From Ilumatobacteraceae bacterium (lineage in GTDB: Bacteria > Actinomycetota > Acidimicrobiia > Acidimicrobiales > Ilumatobacteraceae): 64,000 nt of DNA. The notes beneath the pieces are model-generated. The model saw only the letters and a program-made list of their open reading frames with translations, ran no database searches and was not told the origin of the DNA. This document shows positions 39,392 to 48,652 of the stretch, piece after piece. The position numbers were made by a program, and so were the translations under genes. Location: the NCBI GenBank assembly GCA_033344875.1, contig JAWPMO010000001.1:1389595-1453594 (forward strand), given 5' to 3'. Position 1 is the first letter of the stretch, and each line of letters begins with the position of its first letter.

Positions 39392-42214
39392 TCATCGACG
39401 CCGATCGGCGTCTCCCCGGCGGACCAGCCACTTCGATGCCTCGGCCGGCACCAGAACGGCGACCGCGAGCAGCGAGCACACCGCCCACTCGTTCCAGGAC
39501 AGTGGTTCGGTCGCGAACGCCGATGACAGGAACGGCACGTGGACGACCGCCACCTGAGCCGCCACGGTCACCGCCGCCGCCAACCAGAGCAGACGGTTCG
39601 TGAACAGACCCACGACGAAGCTGACGCTGTCGGAGCGCGAGCAGAACGCGTTGACCACCTGTGCGAGGACCACGGTGGTGAACGCCATCGTTCGTGCGGT
39701 CTCGATGTCGCCGGAGCCACCCAACCAGCCGCCGGCCAATCGGAGGTCGAGCGCCACCAGCCCGACGATCGCCGTCGACGTACCGATCACCGCGATCGAC
39801 CGGATCATCGACCGGTCGATGATCCGGGCCCCGACCGCGCGTGGCGGCTCCGACATCACGTCCTCGACCGCGGGGTCGACGCCCAGCGCCAGCGCCAGCG
39901 CACCGTCGGTCACGAGGTTGATCCACAGGATCTGCGTCGCGAGCAGTGGGACGGCGAGTCCCCCCTGGTCGAGGCCGAGCTGCGTCGCGAGCACCACGCC
40001 GAGGAAGACCACGAGCACCTCACCGGTGTTCGATGCGAGCAGGTATCGGAGGAACTTGCGGATGTCGGAGAAGATCTCCCGCCCTTCCCGCACCGCACCG
40101 AGGATCGTGGCGAAATCGTCGTCGGCCAGGATCATGTCGGCGGCCTCTTTCGACACCTCGGTGCCGTTGATGCCCATCGCGACGCCGATGTCCGCCTGCT
40201 TCAGCGCCGGGGCGTCGTTCACGCCGTCGCCCGTCATCGCCGTCACGTGACCGTGGCGCTGCAGGCTGCGGACGATGCGCAGCTTGTGCTCGGGGTCGAC
40301 CCGGGCGTAGACGTCGACCTCGGTGACGACCGTCGAGAGCCGCTCGTCGTCCATCGCGTCGAGTTCGACCCCGGTGACGACCGACCCGGTCCCGCCGGCG
40401 CTGTCGCCGAGTCCGAGTTGACCGCCGATGCTCGACGCCGTGCGCGGGTGGTCGCCCGTGATCATCACGACGCGGATGCCGCCGGCGTGCGCCTGGCGGA
40501 TCGCCTCGAGCGCCTCGGCCCGTGGCGGGTCGGCGATCCCGACGACCCCGAGCAGGATCAGTTCCGACTCCGATGGCGTCGGGTCCGCCTCGTCGCCGTC
40601 GACGGGGCGATACGCGACCGCCAGCGGCCGCAACGCTTCGTCGGCGAGCGCATCGACCGCCGCAGCGATCTCCTCGCGTCGTTGCGAGTCCAGCGGCTGC
40701 ACGACACCCGCGACCCGTTCGGCGACACACCGGTCGACCAACACGTCGGGCGCCCCCTTCGTGAACATGACGAGCCGCGACGCGGCGTCGAGGAACTCAC
40801 CGGCTTCACCGTCGTTCACGGTCGACATCAACTTGCGGTCGGCGTCGAACGGGATCTCGCCGACACGGCGTGGATCGCTGCGTGGATCGGTCGTCTCCAG
40901 CTTCTGTTCGGCGACGAGCAGGGCGATCTCGGTCGGGTCGCCCCGCACCTCCCACGTGCCGTCCGGTGCCAGATGGAGGGACGCGTCGTTGGCGATGCTG
41001 CCGGCGCGGAGGACGGCGACGACCTCGTCGTGCACCTGATGTGGGACGTCGCCGCCGTCCGCGCCGACGAGCCGCCCGATCGGTACATAGCCGACCCCGG
41101 TCAGCTGCACCCGACCGCCGGGCACGACCACGGCGACGACCGACATCTCGTTCCGCGTGAGCGTGCCGGTCTTGTCGGTGCAGATCACCGACGCCGCTCC
41201 CAGCGTCTCCACCGAGGACAACTGCTTGACGATCGCCCGCTGGCCCGCCATCCGTTGCACGCCGAGGGCCAGCACGATCGTGAGGATCGCCGGGAGGCCC
41301 TCGGGTACCGCAGCGACGGCCAGGGAGACACCGACCAGGGTCGCATCGACGTAGTCGCGGAACGACGTGACCTCGGAGGTCAGCATGATCGTGGCGACGA
41401 CGATCGCCGCGAGCACCACGACGACGAGGCCGAGCATCTTGCCGAGCCAGTCGATCTGCACCTCGAGTGGTGTCGGTTCGGTGTCGGCCGCATCGATCAG
41501 GGAGGCGACTCGCCCGAGTTCCGACCGCATGCCCGTCGCGACGACGATCCCGATCCCACGGCCCGATGCCACGGCGGTCCCCTGGTAGGCCATGTCGGTG
41601 CGGTCGGCGAGCACGGTGTCGGCAGGCAGCGGTTCGGCCGATTTGGCGACCGGCGTGCTCTCACCGGTGAGCGGCGCCTCGGCGATCACCAACGACGCCG
41701 TCTCGATCAGTCGACAGTCAGCGCCGACCGCATCGCCCTGGGCCAGCACCAGGAGGTCACCCGGCACCAACTCGGTCCGCGACACCACCTGCGTCCGACC
41801 GTCACGGATGACCGTCGCATGGATGCCGGCGAGACGACGCAGTGCGGCGACGGCGCGGACGGCCCGTTCCTCCTGCCACGCCCCGATCGCAGCGTTGGCG
41901 ACCACGATCGCGGCGATGACGATCGCTTCGATCGGGACGCCGTCCGCGCCGTCCACCGCCCAAGCCAGGGTGGAGATGCCGATCGCGGCGACCAGCAGTC
42001 CGACCAGCGGGTCGACGAACTGGCGCGCGACACGCCGCCAGATCGGCACCGGCGCCGACGAGTCGAGTTCGTTCGGGCCGACGGCCGACAACCGTTCGAC
42101 GGCCGACTCGCTCGACAAGCCGCCGGCCGTGTCGGTCTCGAACGTCGCCGCGACCGACGCGGCAGGCTCCGCCCAGACTTCGAGCGAGCGGGCGGTTCCC
42201 GGTCGGTCGTCCAT
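39392..42214 (-). CDS. P2A-type cation-transporting ATPase (CtpF/PMA1-like, Ca2+)
   Basis: 940 aa. Ten membrane helices in the P2 pattern. Actuator TGES (EAPLTGESTPVAKS), phosphorylation Asp347 in ICTDKTGTLTRNEM, transport-site AAVPEGLPAILTIVLALGVQ, and hinge MTGDGVNDAPALKQADIGVA. Most like SERCA-type Ca2+ pumps and mycobacterial CtpF. ATG 42214 (MDDRPGTARSLEVWAEP). A near-perfect DosR-type box lies 37 nt upstream, and the divergent neighbour is a USP; M. tuberculosis ctpF (Rv1997) is likewise DosR-regulated and sits beside a USP gene. Confidence 0.9.
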   Translation of the reverse strand: MDDRPGTARSLEVWAEPAASVAATFETDTAGGLSSESAVERLSAVGPNELDSSAPVPIWRRVARQFVDPLVGLLVAAIGISTLAWAVDGADGVPIEAIVIAAIVVANAAIGAWQEERAVRAVAALRRLAGIHATVIRDGRTQVVSRTELVPGDLLVLAQGDAVGADCRLIETASLVIAEAPLTGESTPVAKSAEPLPADTVLADRTDMAYQGTAVASGRGIGIVVATGMRSELGRVASLIDAADTEPTPLEVQIDWLGKMLGLVVVVLAAIVVATIMLTSEVTSFRDYVDATLVGVSLAVAAVPEGLPAILTIVLALGVQRMAGQRAIVKQLSSVETLGAASVICTDKTGTLTRNEMSVVAVVVPGGRVQLTGVGYVPIGRLVGADGGDVPHQVHDEVVAVLRAGSIANDASLHLAPDGTWEVRGDPTEIALLVAEQKLETTDPRSDPRRVGEIPFDADRKLMSTVNDGEAGEFLDAASRLVMFTKGAPDVLVDRCVAERVAGVVQPLDSQRREEIAAAVDALADEALRPLAVAYRPVDGDEADPTPSESELILLGVVGIADPPRAEALEAIRQAHAGGIRVVMITGDHPRTASSIGGQLGLGDSAGGTGSVVTGVELDAMDDERLSTVVTEVDVYARVDPEHKLRIVRSLQRHGHVTAMTGDGVNDAPALKQADIGVAMGINGTEVSKEAADMILADDDFATILGAVREGREIFSDIRKFLRYLLASNTGEVLVVFLGVVLATQLGLDQGGLAVPLLATQILWINLVTDGALALALGVDPAVEDVMSEPPRAVGARIIDRSMIRSIAVIGTSTAIVGLVALDLRLAGGWLGGSGDIETARTMAFTTVVLAQVVNAFCSRSDSVSFVVGLFTNRLLWLAAAVTVAAQVAVVHVPFLSSAFATEPLSWNEWAVCSLLAVAVLVPAEASKWLVRRGDADRRR

Positions 42215-42251
42215 CGATGCCCATCTGACCCGATGCGGGGCTCGCTGTCCA

Positions 42252-42265
42252 GGGCCGTTCGGCCG
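42252..42265 (-). promoter_or_regulatory. DosR-type box of the P-type ATPase
   Basis: Plus strand GGGCCGTTCGGCCG; in gene orientation CGGCCGAACGGCCC followed by TGG. Nine of ten core positions match, 37 nt before ATG 42214. Confidence 0.6.
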
Positions 42266-42298
42266 TCGTGTCCGAGCCGGCGCCAACCGCCGAGCGAT

Positions 42299-42312
42299 TT
42301 GACCAACGGCCC
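42299..42312 (+). promoter_or_regulatory. DosR-type box of the USP gene
   Basis: TTGACCAACGGCCC followed by TGGCGC; right half perfect, left half degenerate. Ends 35 nt before ATG 42348. Confidence 0.5.
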
Positions 42313-42347
42313 TGGCGCCGCCCGGATCATCGGTGCACGATCGAGGC

Positions 42348-43163
42348 ATGAGTGAGCGTTGGATCGTCGGAACGGACGGCTCTGACCAGTCGCTGGCTGC
42401 GCTCCGGTGGGCCGTCCGACAGTCATCCGGCCGGCAGGTTCGGATCGAGTCGGTCCACGCCGAATCGAGCACCGTCGGCGACCGGCTCATGAGGGCCGTC
42501 AGGCGTCTGTGGCGTCGGGGTGCCCACGAGCCCGACGGGTACCGGGCCGACCGCGACGTGCTCGACGTGTCGGCCGACGGCCCGGCAGGTCCCGCTCTCG
42601 TCCGGGCGGCATCAGGGGCGGCGCTCCTGGTGACGGGGCGGCACGGAGCCGGGGGCGGATGGCGGAACGCCCTCGGTTCGGTGAGCCGCTACTGCGTCAC
42701 CCATGCGACGACGCCCACCGTCGTGGTGCCTCCCGGCGTGTCCGACGTTCCGGTCGGCCGGATCGTCGTGGGCTTCGACGGGAGCGCCAACTCCCGTGCC
42801 GCGCTCGCGTGGGCGCTGCACTTCGCCGGAGCCGGGGTCGACGTCAGCGCACTGATCGCGATCGAGATCGCACCGTGGCTGCAGGAGGACATCGTGCACG
42901 TCAGGTTGAGCGACGAGCTGGAGGCCGAGCGCGAACGACTGCTCGGCCTGCTGGCCGCCGCCGACCCCGACGGACGCGCCCGTCCCGACGTGGTGGTCCG
43001 GGGAGCGAAGCCGGCCCTGGCGCGCTCGGCCGAATCGGCCGATCTCGTGGTCGTCGGTGCCCGGGGCACCGGTCTCCTGTCGGGTATGGGATCCGTGAGC
43101 ACCTGGTTGCTCGAGGCCTCACCGTGCCCGATCGCCGTCGTGCCGCACCCGGCCGGGAACTGA
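42348..43163 (+). CDS. Universal stress protein, two UspA domains
   Basis: 271 aa. Domain 1: RWIVGTDGSDQSLAALRWAV to VTGRHGAGGGWRNALGSVSR. Domain 2: RIVVGFDGSANSRAALAWAL to VVGARGTGLLSGMGSVSTWL, ending CPIAVVPHPAGN. Both have glycine motifs of the nucleotide site. ATG 42348 chosen; the first five codons of the longest frame are not needed. It is divergent from the P2A ATPase, with separate DosR-type boxes for each. Confidence 0.88.
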   Translation: MSERWIVGTDGSDQSLAALRWAVRQSSGRQVRIESVHAESSTVGDRLMRAVRRLWRRGAHEPDGYRADRDVLDVSADGPAGPALVRAASGAALLVTGRHGAGGGWRNALGSVSRYCVTHATTPTVVVPPGVSDVPVGRIVVGFDGSANSRAALAWALHFAGAGVDVSALIAIEIAPWLQEDIVHVRLSDELEAERERLLGLLAAADPDGRARPDVVVRGAKPALARSAESADLVVVGARGTGLLSGMGSVSTWLLEASPCPIAVVPHPAGN

Positions 43164-43169
43164 GCCGCC

Positions 43170-44387
43170 TCAGAGCTGGTGCCGGACCGGGAAGCGCACC
43201 GGGATGGTGCGCGGACCCCTGACCTGCCCACCCGCCCAGGTGACCTTCGACGCGTCGACGACGTCGAACTCCGGGATCAGTTGCAGGAACTCCTCGATCG
43301 CGACGTTCATCTCCATCCGGGCGAGGTTCGACCCCAGACAGCGGTGGATCCCGGCACCGAACGCGACGTGCCGGTTCACGGCCCGGTCGATGATGACCTC
43401 CTCGGGATCGTCGAACACGGCGGGGTCACGGTTGGCTGCGGGGAACGTGAGCATCACCCGCTCCCCGGCTTTGACCTCACGATCACCCAAGGTCGTGTCC
43501 TCGGTGGCGATGCGCGCCATCGTCACCGGCGAGTAGGCCCGGAGGAACTCCTCGACCGCGGTGGGGATCAGTTCGGGTTCGGCGACGAGGCGTCGGCGGT
43601 CCTCGGGGTGCGTGGCGAGGTGCCAGAGGGCCGAGCCGATGGAACTCCACGTCGTGTCAATGCCGGCGATCAGCATGAGCCCGACGTTGCCGCGTATGAC
43701 GTGCATCCCGACCGGGCGCCCGTCGATCTCGGCACCGAGCAGGAACGAGATGAGGTCGTCGCCGGGATGCTCCATGCGGTCCTTGATCTCACCGACGAAG
43801 AAGTTCCGGATGATCTCGGCGTAGTGCTCGCGGACGTCGTCGTCCTGCAACCCGAGTTCGAGCACACCCTGCACCCAGGTGGTGAACTCGTCGGCCATCT
43901 CCGGGTCGATGCCGAGGATCGCCGCGATGATCCGCGGCGGGATCTGGCGCGCGTACTGCTCGGCGAGATCGGCCTCGCCGTCTTCGACGAACTCGAGGAT
44001 CAGCCGCCGACACAGCTCTTGCGTGTGCTCCCGGTAACGCTCGACCGACTTCGGCGAGAAGAACGGCAGCATGAGGCGACGTTCGGGTGTGTGATCGGGT
44101 GGGTCGGTGGTGATGACCGACCGCAACCGGTTGCCGTCGTCGTCGTAGACGGTCGGCGTCGGCGCGACGGTCACCGAGAACGACGACCAGTGATCGACGT
44201 CATTGGCGACCCCACGCACCCCTTCGAACGTGGTCGGCATGTAGGTGACGTCGCGTCGCTCGGTGCGCGCGAACGGGCAGCCCCGGTCACGCAGGTCCTT
44301 CCAGACCGGGTACGGATCCCTGACGAACGCGTCATCGAAGATCTCGAAGTCCTCGGCCCAATCGTCGACCGGGTCGGTCACACTCAT
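43170..44387 (-). CDS. Cytochrome P450
   Basis: 405 aa soluble bacterial P450. Oxygen-binding I-helix LMLIAGIDTTWSSIGSALWH, K-helix ExxR in AVEEFLRAYSPV, and heme loop HVAFGAGIHRCLGSNLARME with the cysteine thiolate. ATG 44387 (MSVTDPVDDWAEDFEIFDD). No ferredoxin or reductase gene is adjacent, so electron partners are elsewhere. Substrate unknown. Convergent with the USP at 42348. Confidence 0.93.
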   Translation of the reverse strand: MSVTDPVDDWAEDFEIFDDAFVRDPYPVWKDLRDRGCPFARTERRDVTYMPTTFEGVRGVANDVDHWSSFSVTVAPTPTVYDDDGNRLRSVITTDPPDHTPERRLMLPFFSPKSVERYREHTQELCRRLILEFVEDGEADLAEQYARQIPPRIIAAILGIDPEMADEFTTWVQGVLELGLQDDDVREHYAEIIRNFFVGEIKDRMEHPGDDLISFLLGAEIDGRPVGMHVIRGNVGLMLIAGIDTTWSSIGSALWHLATHPEDRRRLVAEPELIPTAVEEFLRAYSPVTMARIATEDTTLGDREVKAGERVMLTFPAANRDPAVFDDPEEVIIDRAVNRHVAFGAGIHRCLGSNLARMEMNVAIEEFLQLIPEFDVVDASKVTWAGGQVRGPRTIPVRFPVRHQL

Positions 44388-44499
44388 CCCCCACCACCCC
44401 CATGGTGTCGGACCCCTACGGGCCACCGACCGCGAAGTTAGCGGCGGGTCACCCCGAGGTCGCTGTCGGAGCGCGTCTCGCGACGATCGACCGCTCTGG

Positions 44500-45720
44500 T
44501 CACACGGTCGTGACCGGCCGCTCGGAGCGGGACCGGTTCGCTGTGGAAAGTGCCGCAGAGATGCGGTCGGCGAACTTGGCGAGCACCGGCCCGGCCAGCG
44601 CCGTCGTCAGCACGTAGCAGGCCACGAGCGCTCCGAGTTCGTTGCCGTCGGCGAGCGTCACGCCGAGCGCGGCGATGACGATCGAGAACTCGCCTCGGGC
44701 GACGAGGGTCGCTCCGGCCCGGATCCGGCCACCGCGGCTGACACCGAGGCGTCGGGCCGCATACCAGCCGGACCCGAACTTGGTGAACGTCGTCACGACC
44801 GCGAGCACGACGGCGGGGACGATGACCGACGTGAGGTCGGCCGGGTCGACCTGGAACGAGAAGAAGACGAAGAACACTGCGGCGAAGAGGTCGCGGAGCG
44901 GGGCGATCAGCTCGGACGCCCGATGCTCGGCACGCCCCGACAGGGCGAGTCCGACGAGGAACGCCCCGATCGCTCCCGACACCTCGAGGCGCTGGGCGAT
45001 GCCGGCGACGAGCAGGATCACGCCGAAGATCGCGAGCAGGAACGACTCGTCGCTGCCGCCGGCGAGCATGTTGCTGAGCCGAGGGCCGAACGTCAGCGCC
45101 ACGACCATGATCACGGCGACCACACCGAGCGCCACGAACACGCTCGTGATCGTGGCCAGCAGCGTGCCACCCACGATCAACGCCGCGACGACCGGCAGGT
45201 ACACGGCCATCGCCAGGTCTTCGATGACGAGGAGGTTGAGGACGGCCGGTGTCTCACGGAAACCCAGACGGCCCAGGTCGCTGAGCACCTTCGACACGAC
45301 ACCGGACGACGAGATCCAGGTGGCACCACCGAGCAGCACCGCCGCGAGCGGCGACCAGCCGAGCAGCAAGCCCATCGCGAACCCGGGCAGCGCGTTGAGG
45401 ACCATGTCGACGACGCCGGACGACCACCCGGTCCGGAGGCCGTCGCGCAGTTCGGTGTCGGAGTACTCGAGGCCGAGCGCGAACAGCAGCAGCAGGACGC
45501 CGATCTCCGCCATGAGCGCGACGAACGACTCGCTCACGTCGAGCTGCACCAGTCCACCCTCGCCGAACGCGAGACCGGCGACCAGGTAGAGCGGTACCGC
45601 CGTCATGCCGATCCGGCCGGCGAGCCGGGCGAGCAACGACAGTCCGAACACGATCGCCCCGACCTCGACGAACGCGAGTGCGACCTCGGTACTGCCCGCG
45701 GCCAGCATGCCCATCTGCAC
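44500..45720 (-). CDS. CPA2-family cation:proton antiporter (KhtU-like)
   Basis: 406 aa, about twelve membrane helices. CPA2 motifs: FGLSLLARLAGRIGMTAVPL, LLLLFALGLEYSDTELRDGL, NLLVIEDLAMAVYLPVVAAL (ED of the ion path) and GATLVARGEFSIVIAALGVT. It ends in a short polar tail without a TrkA-N domain. GTG 45720 lies directly after the KhtT-like stop; ATG 45714 and 45708 are alternatives. Together with the upstream gene it forms a K+/H+ efflux system of KhtTU type. Confidence 0.88.
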   Translation of the reverse strand: MQMGMLAAGSTEVALAFVEVGAIVFGLSLLARLAGRIGMTAVPLYLVAGLAFGEGGLVQLDVSESFVALMAEIGVLLLLFALGLEYSDTELRDGLRTGWSSGVVDMVLNALPGFAMGLLLGWSPLAAVLLGGATWISSSGVVSKVLSDLGRLGFRETPAVLNLLVIEDLAMAVYLPVVAALIVGGTLLATITSVFVALGVVAVIMVVALTFGPRLSNMLAGGSDESFLLAIFGVILLVAGIAQRLEVSGAIGAFLVGLALSGRAEHRASELIAPLRDLFAAVFFVFFSFQVDPADLTSVIVPAVVLAVVTTFTKFGSGWYAARRLGVSRGGRIRAGATLVARGEFSIVIAALGVTLADGNELGALVACYVLTTALAGPVLAKFADRISAALSTANRSRSERPVTTV

Positions 45721-46203
45721 CTATCCGGTCATCAAGCCGCGCAGCAGGGCGAGGCCATCGGTGGTCCCGACGGCCACGACGGTGTCACCCGTGTCGAACC
45801 GGTAGTCGGGTGTCGGTGCCGGGACGGTGGTGTCGCCGCGGACGACCGCCACGATTGAGGCGCCGGTCCTGGTCCGGTAGGTGCCGTCCTGGATGGTGGC
45901 TCCGACGGCCGACGACGTGTCCGGCAGCTGGATCCACTCGATCGCGAGTCCGTCGATCTCGTGCTGCACGGCCCCGACCGCCTCCACGACCTGACTGGAT
46001 CCGAGCAGTTCGCCGAGGATCCGGGTGTCGGACGATGTCAGATCGAGCATCGGCGAACACGCGTCGGGGTCCTCGGAGTCGTACACGACGATCTCGCGTC
46101 GGCCCGAGCGGTGCACGATCACCCCGACCCGATCACCGTCTTCGGTGACGAAGTCGTGGCGGACACCGACACCGGGGAGTTTGGTCTCATACACCTCGGC
46201 CAT
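45721..46203 (-). CDS. KhtT-like regulatory subunit with TrkA-C domain
   Basis: 160 aa. The N-terminal part is EVYETKLPGVGVRHDFVTED then GDRVGVIVHRSGRREIVVYD, matching the first domain of KhtT. The C-terminal RCK_C/TrkA-C fold is IEWIQLPDTSSAVGATIQDG, GASIVAVVRGD and FDTGDTVVAVGT. It gates the antiporter in response to pH or nucleotide. Its TAG abuts the antiporter start, so expression is tightly coupled. Confidence 0.85.
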   Translation of the reverse strand: MAEVYETKLPGVGVRHDFVTEDGDRVGVIVHRSGRREIVVYDSEDPDACSPMLDLTSSDTRILGELLGSSQVVEAVGAVQHEIDGLAIEWIQLPDTSSAVGATIQDGTYRTRTGASIVAVVRGDTTVPAPTPDYRFDTGDTVVAVGTTDGLALLRGLMTG

Positions 46204-46284
46204 GGCGACATTCTTCCACCCGCGGCCCCGATCCCCACCTCCCGGCTGCGATGGGCCCTCGACCGGTGCCGTAGTCTGGCGGCC

Positions 46285-47544
46285 GTGACGATCGATGCGA
46301 TCCGCGATCTGGACGCCCGAGTCGCCTCCGCCCACGGGCGCTACGCGGCCGCACGACCACGCAGCGCGACGATGGACGCGAGGTCACGGCGGGTGCTCCC
46401 TGGTGGCAACACCCGCTCGGTCCTCGACTTCGCACCGTTCCCGTTCCGGGTCGTGTCGGCGGCGGGTGGCGAACTCGTCGACGTCGACGGCCATCGCTAC
46501 GTCGACCTCTGCGGCAACTACACCGCCGGGTTGCTCGGGCACTCGCCCACAGCGGTCCGGGATGCCGTGGTGGCAGCACTCGATCGCGGTTGGGCGCTGG
46601 GCGCGGTCCACGAAGCCGAGGTCGACCTGGCCGAGCTCGTCTGCGACCGATTCCCCACGATCGAGCAGGTTCGCTTCACCAACTCCGGCACCGAGGCCAA
46701 TCTGATGGCGATCGGCACCGCGCTCCACCACACCGGACGTCGAGGGGTCGGCGTGTTCGACCGCGCCTATCACGGCGGGGTGCTCGGTTTCGGCAGCGAT
46801 GTGGCCGGGCCCCACCATCCCCTCAACGTGCCCCACCCGTTCCACGTGGCACCGTTCGACGACGTCGACGGACTCGACGACCTGTTCGCCGACGACGACC
46901 TCGGTTGCGTGCTCGTCGAAGCGGTCCAGGGATCGGGTGGCTGTCGGCCGGCGAGCAGCGCGTTCCTCCACGAACTGCGCCGACGCTGCGACGACCACGG
47001 TGTCGTGCTCGTGTTCGACGAGGTGATGACGTCCCGGCTCGCTCCCGGCGGCGCTCAGGAGCGGTTCGGGGTCCGGGCCGACATGACGACCCTGGGCAAG
47101 TATCTCGGTGGCGGCTTCACGTTCGGGGCGTTCGGCGGACGGCGCGACATCATGTCGGCGTTCGATCCGAGCGCCGGCGGCGCGCTGACGCAGGCGGGCA
47201 CGTTCAACAACAACGTCGCATCGATGTCGGCCGCGGTCGCGACGTTGCGTCACGAGCTCACCGCCGACCGGATCGTCACCGTCAACGAACGGGGCGACCG
47301 GCTTCGGTCCGACCTGCACGCTGCGCTCGACACGCCACGCCTGTGGGTCACCGGGCTCGGCTCGATGAACAGTTTCCACGCCGACGACGACCGAGTGCTC
47401 GACCTGCTGTTCCACCACCTGCTCGCGGACGGCCTCTACATGGCGCGACGCGGCTTCATGGCCCTGTCGATGGAGATCACCGACGAGCACTGTGAGCGGC
47501 TGGTCTCGTCGACGCGACGCTTCGTCGATTCGCTCACCGCGTGA
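46285..47544 (+). CDS. Class III PLP aminotransferase, glutamate-1-semialdehyde aminomutase-like
   Basis: 419 aa. Pyridoxal-phosphate lysine is Lys272 in TTLGKYLGGGFTFGAFGG. Upstream motifs: RFTNSGTEANLMAIGTALHH, VFDRAYHGG, and VVLVFDEVMTSRLAPGGAQE. It resembles HemL, but a housekeeping role in heme synthesis is doubtful without heme genes nearby; many relatives act on beta-amino acids. GTG 46285 follows a TAGTCT hexamer by eight bases, suggesting a near-leaderless transcript. Confidence 0.85.
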   Translation: MTIDAIRDLDARVASAHGRYAAARPRSATMDARSRRVLPGGNTRSVLDFAPFPFRVVSAAGGELVDVDGHRYVDLCGNYTAGLLGHSPTAVRDAVVAALDRGWALGAVHEAEVDLAELVCDRFPTIEQVRFTNSGTEANLMAIGTALHHTGRRGVGVFDRAYHGGVLGFGSDVAGPHHPLNVPHPFHVAPFDDVDGLDDLFADDDLGCVLVEAVQGSGGCRPASSAFLHELRRRCDDHGVVLVFDEVMTSRLAPGGAQERFGVRADMTTLGKYLGGGFTFGAFGGRRDIMSAFDPSAGGALTQAGTFNNNVASMSAAVATLRHELTADRIVTVNERGDRLRSDLHAALDTPRLWVTGLGSMNSFHADDDRVLDLLFHHLLADGLYMARRGFMALSMEITDEHCERLVSSTRRFVDSLTA

Positions 47545-47555
47545 CCGAAAGGCCC
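47542..47555 (+). promoter_or_regulatory. DosR-type box of the first PPOX gene
   Basis: TGACCGAAAGGCCC, followed by TGGCGC; right half perfect. It overlaps the aminotransferase stop codon and ends 35 nt before ATG 47591. Confidence 0.5.
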
Positions 47556-47590
47556 TGGCGCATCGGCCCGACGCCCGCGATGATGTCGAC

Positions 47591-48010
47591 ATGGGGAGCC
47601 AGATGGCCGAGACCCAATTGTCCGAACGCGAGTGCTGGGAGCACCTCCGGAACGAAGCGTACGGCCGCCTCGCGGTCGTCGGCGAAGACGGGCCCGTCAT
47701 CTTCCCGATCAACGCGATCGTCGACCACGGATCCGTGGTGTTCCGGACCGCTGCCGGCGCCAAGCTCACAGCGATGCGGGCCGACCCACGGGTGGCGTTC
47801 GAGGTCGACGGCTGGAACACCACCGACGGTGTCGCCTGGAGTGTCCTGGTGACCGGACTCGCCCGTGAGGTCGTCGGGATGCTCGAGGGTGCCGACGTCA
47901 CCGAACTCGGCGTGACGCCGTGGCAGTCGGGCCCGAAGCCGACGTACATCCGGATCGTCACCGCATCGATCACGGGCCGCACCTTTCGGCGCTCCGATCG
48001 CACGAACTGA
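47591..48010 (+). CDS. Pyridoxamine-5'-phosphate-oxidase-like (split-barrel) flavoprotein
   Basis: 139 aa split-barrel. SERECWEHLRNEAYGRLAVV is the typical opening, then GPVIFPINAIVDHGSVVFRT and AAGAKLTAMRADPRVAFEVD. Proteins of this group bind FMN, F420 or heme. Close in layout to the next gene; the pair look like diverged duplicates. DosR-regulated members of this fold (Rv3129-like) are known in mycobacteria. Starts at ATG 47591 or 47603. Confidence 0.82.
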   Translation: MGSQMAETQLSERECWEHLRNEAYGRLAVVGEDGPVIFPINAIVDHGSVVFRTAAGAKLTAMRADPRVAFEVDGWNTTDGVAWSVLVTGLAREVVGMLEGADVTELGVTPWQSGPKPTYIRIVTASITGRTFRRSDRTN

Positions 48011-48040
48011 CTTCGGTCCGGGTCGATGGACCCTGGTCCC
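48007..48040 (+). promoter_or_regulatory. Cluster of three overlapping DosR-type boxes
   Basis: GGGTCGATGGACCC (48020-48033) is a perfect core match ending 35 nt before ATG 48069. TGGACCCTGGTCCC (48027-48040) misses one position. CTGACTTCGGTCCG (48007-48020) is a weaker third copy. Confidence 0.65.
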
Positions 48041-48068
48041 GAGCCGAGCGAGGCGGTTGAGTGGACGT

Positions 48069-48614
48069 ATGAGCACTCCGGGCACCGTGTACCTGACCGA
48101 AGCAGAATGCTGGACGCTGCTGCATCGGCACGTCGTGGCGCGGCTGGCGGTCGACATCGCAGGTCGACCCGACATCTTCCCGATCAACTACGTCGTGGAC
48201 GACGGCACGATCGTGTTCCGCAGCGGCGCCGGCACGAAGCTCGCCGGAGCGGTCCTCGGACGGCACGTCGCCATCGAGATCGACGGCCTCGAGATCGACG
48301 GCTCGGTCTGGAGTGTCGTCGTGAAGGGCATCGCCCACGAGGTGACCGAGATGACCGAACGGTTCGAGATCGACGAACTGCCGCTGTACCCCTGGGTGGC
48401 CTCGCAGAAGCCGAACTTCGTCAGGATCGAGCCCCACCTGACCACCGGCCGGCGGTTCCACGTCGTCGAGCGGGACCCGGTGAAGGAGTACGAGCTCGGG
48501 CTCCGAGCCGACGAAGCCGACCAGGCCGACGGGGCCGACCAGGCCGACCGGGCCGAAGAGCTCGAGCATCACGGCGAGCACCACCCCGGCGCCCCTCGCC
48601 TCCGCCCGGGCTGA
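48069..48614 (+). CDS. Pyridoxamine-5'-phosphate-oxidase-like protein with acidic repeat tail
   Basis: 181 aa. Split-barrel as in the preceding gene: TEAECWTLLHRHVVARLAVD, DIFPINYVVDDGTIVFRSGA, GTKLAGAVLGRHVAIEID. The C-terminal 35 residues are a low-complexity tail (EADQADGADQADRAEELEHH) from a GACCAGGCCGA-type tandem repeat in the DNA, ending in His-rich GEHHPGAPRLRPG. The tail is variable-looking and probably surface-exposed. Behind three DosR-type boxes. Confidence 0.82.
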   Translation: MSTPGTVYLTEAECWTLLHRHVVARLAVDIAGRPDIFPINYVVDDGTIVFRSGAGTKLAGAVLGRHVAIEIDGLEIDGSVWSVVVKGIAHEVTEMTERFEIDELPLYPWVASQKPNFVRIEPHLTTGRRFHVVERDPVKEYELGLRADEADQADGADQADRAEELEHHGEHHPGAPRLRPG

Positions 48615-48652
48615 GCGACGACCTCCGACACCGATCGCTAGGTTGCACCAGC

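Noticed and set aside
39539-42355. 938-codon open frame on the plus strand opposite the P-type ATPase
   Set aside because: Rich in Arg, His and Asp with no domain; a shadow of high GC on the opposite strand of a well-supported gene. The same holds for long antisense frames opposite PFOR, otsA and the GGDEF-EAL gene.
46285-47544. Aminotransferase as housekeeping hemL
   Set aside because: No heme-synthesis neighbours, and the family contains many other aminotransferases; left as HemL-like.
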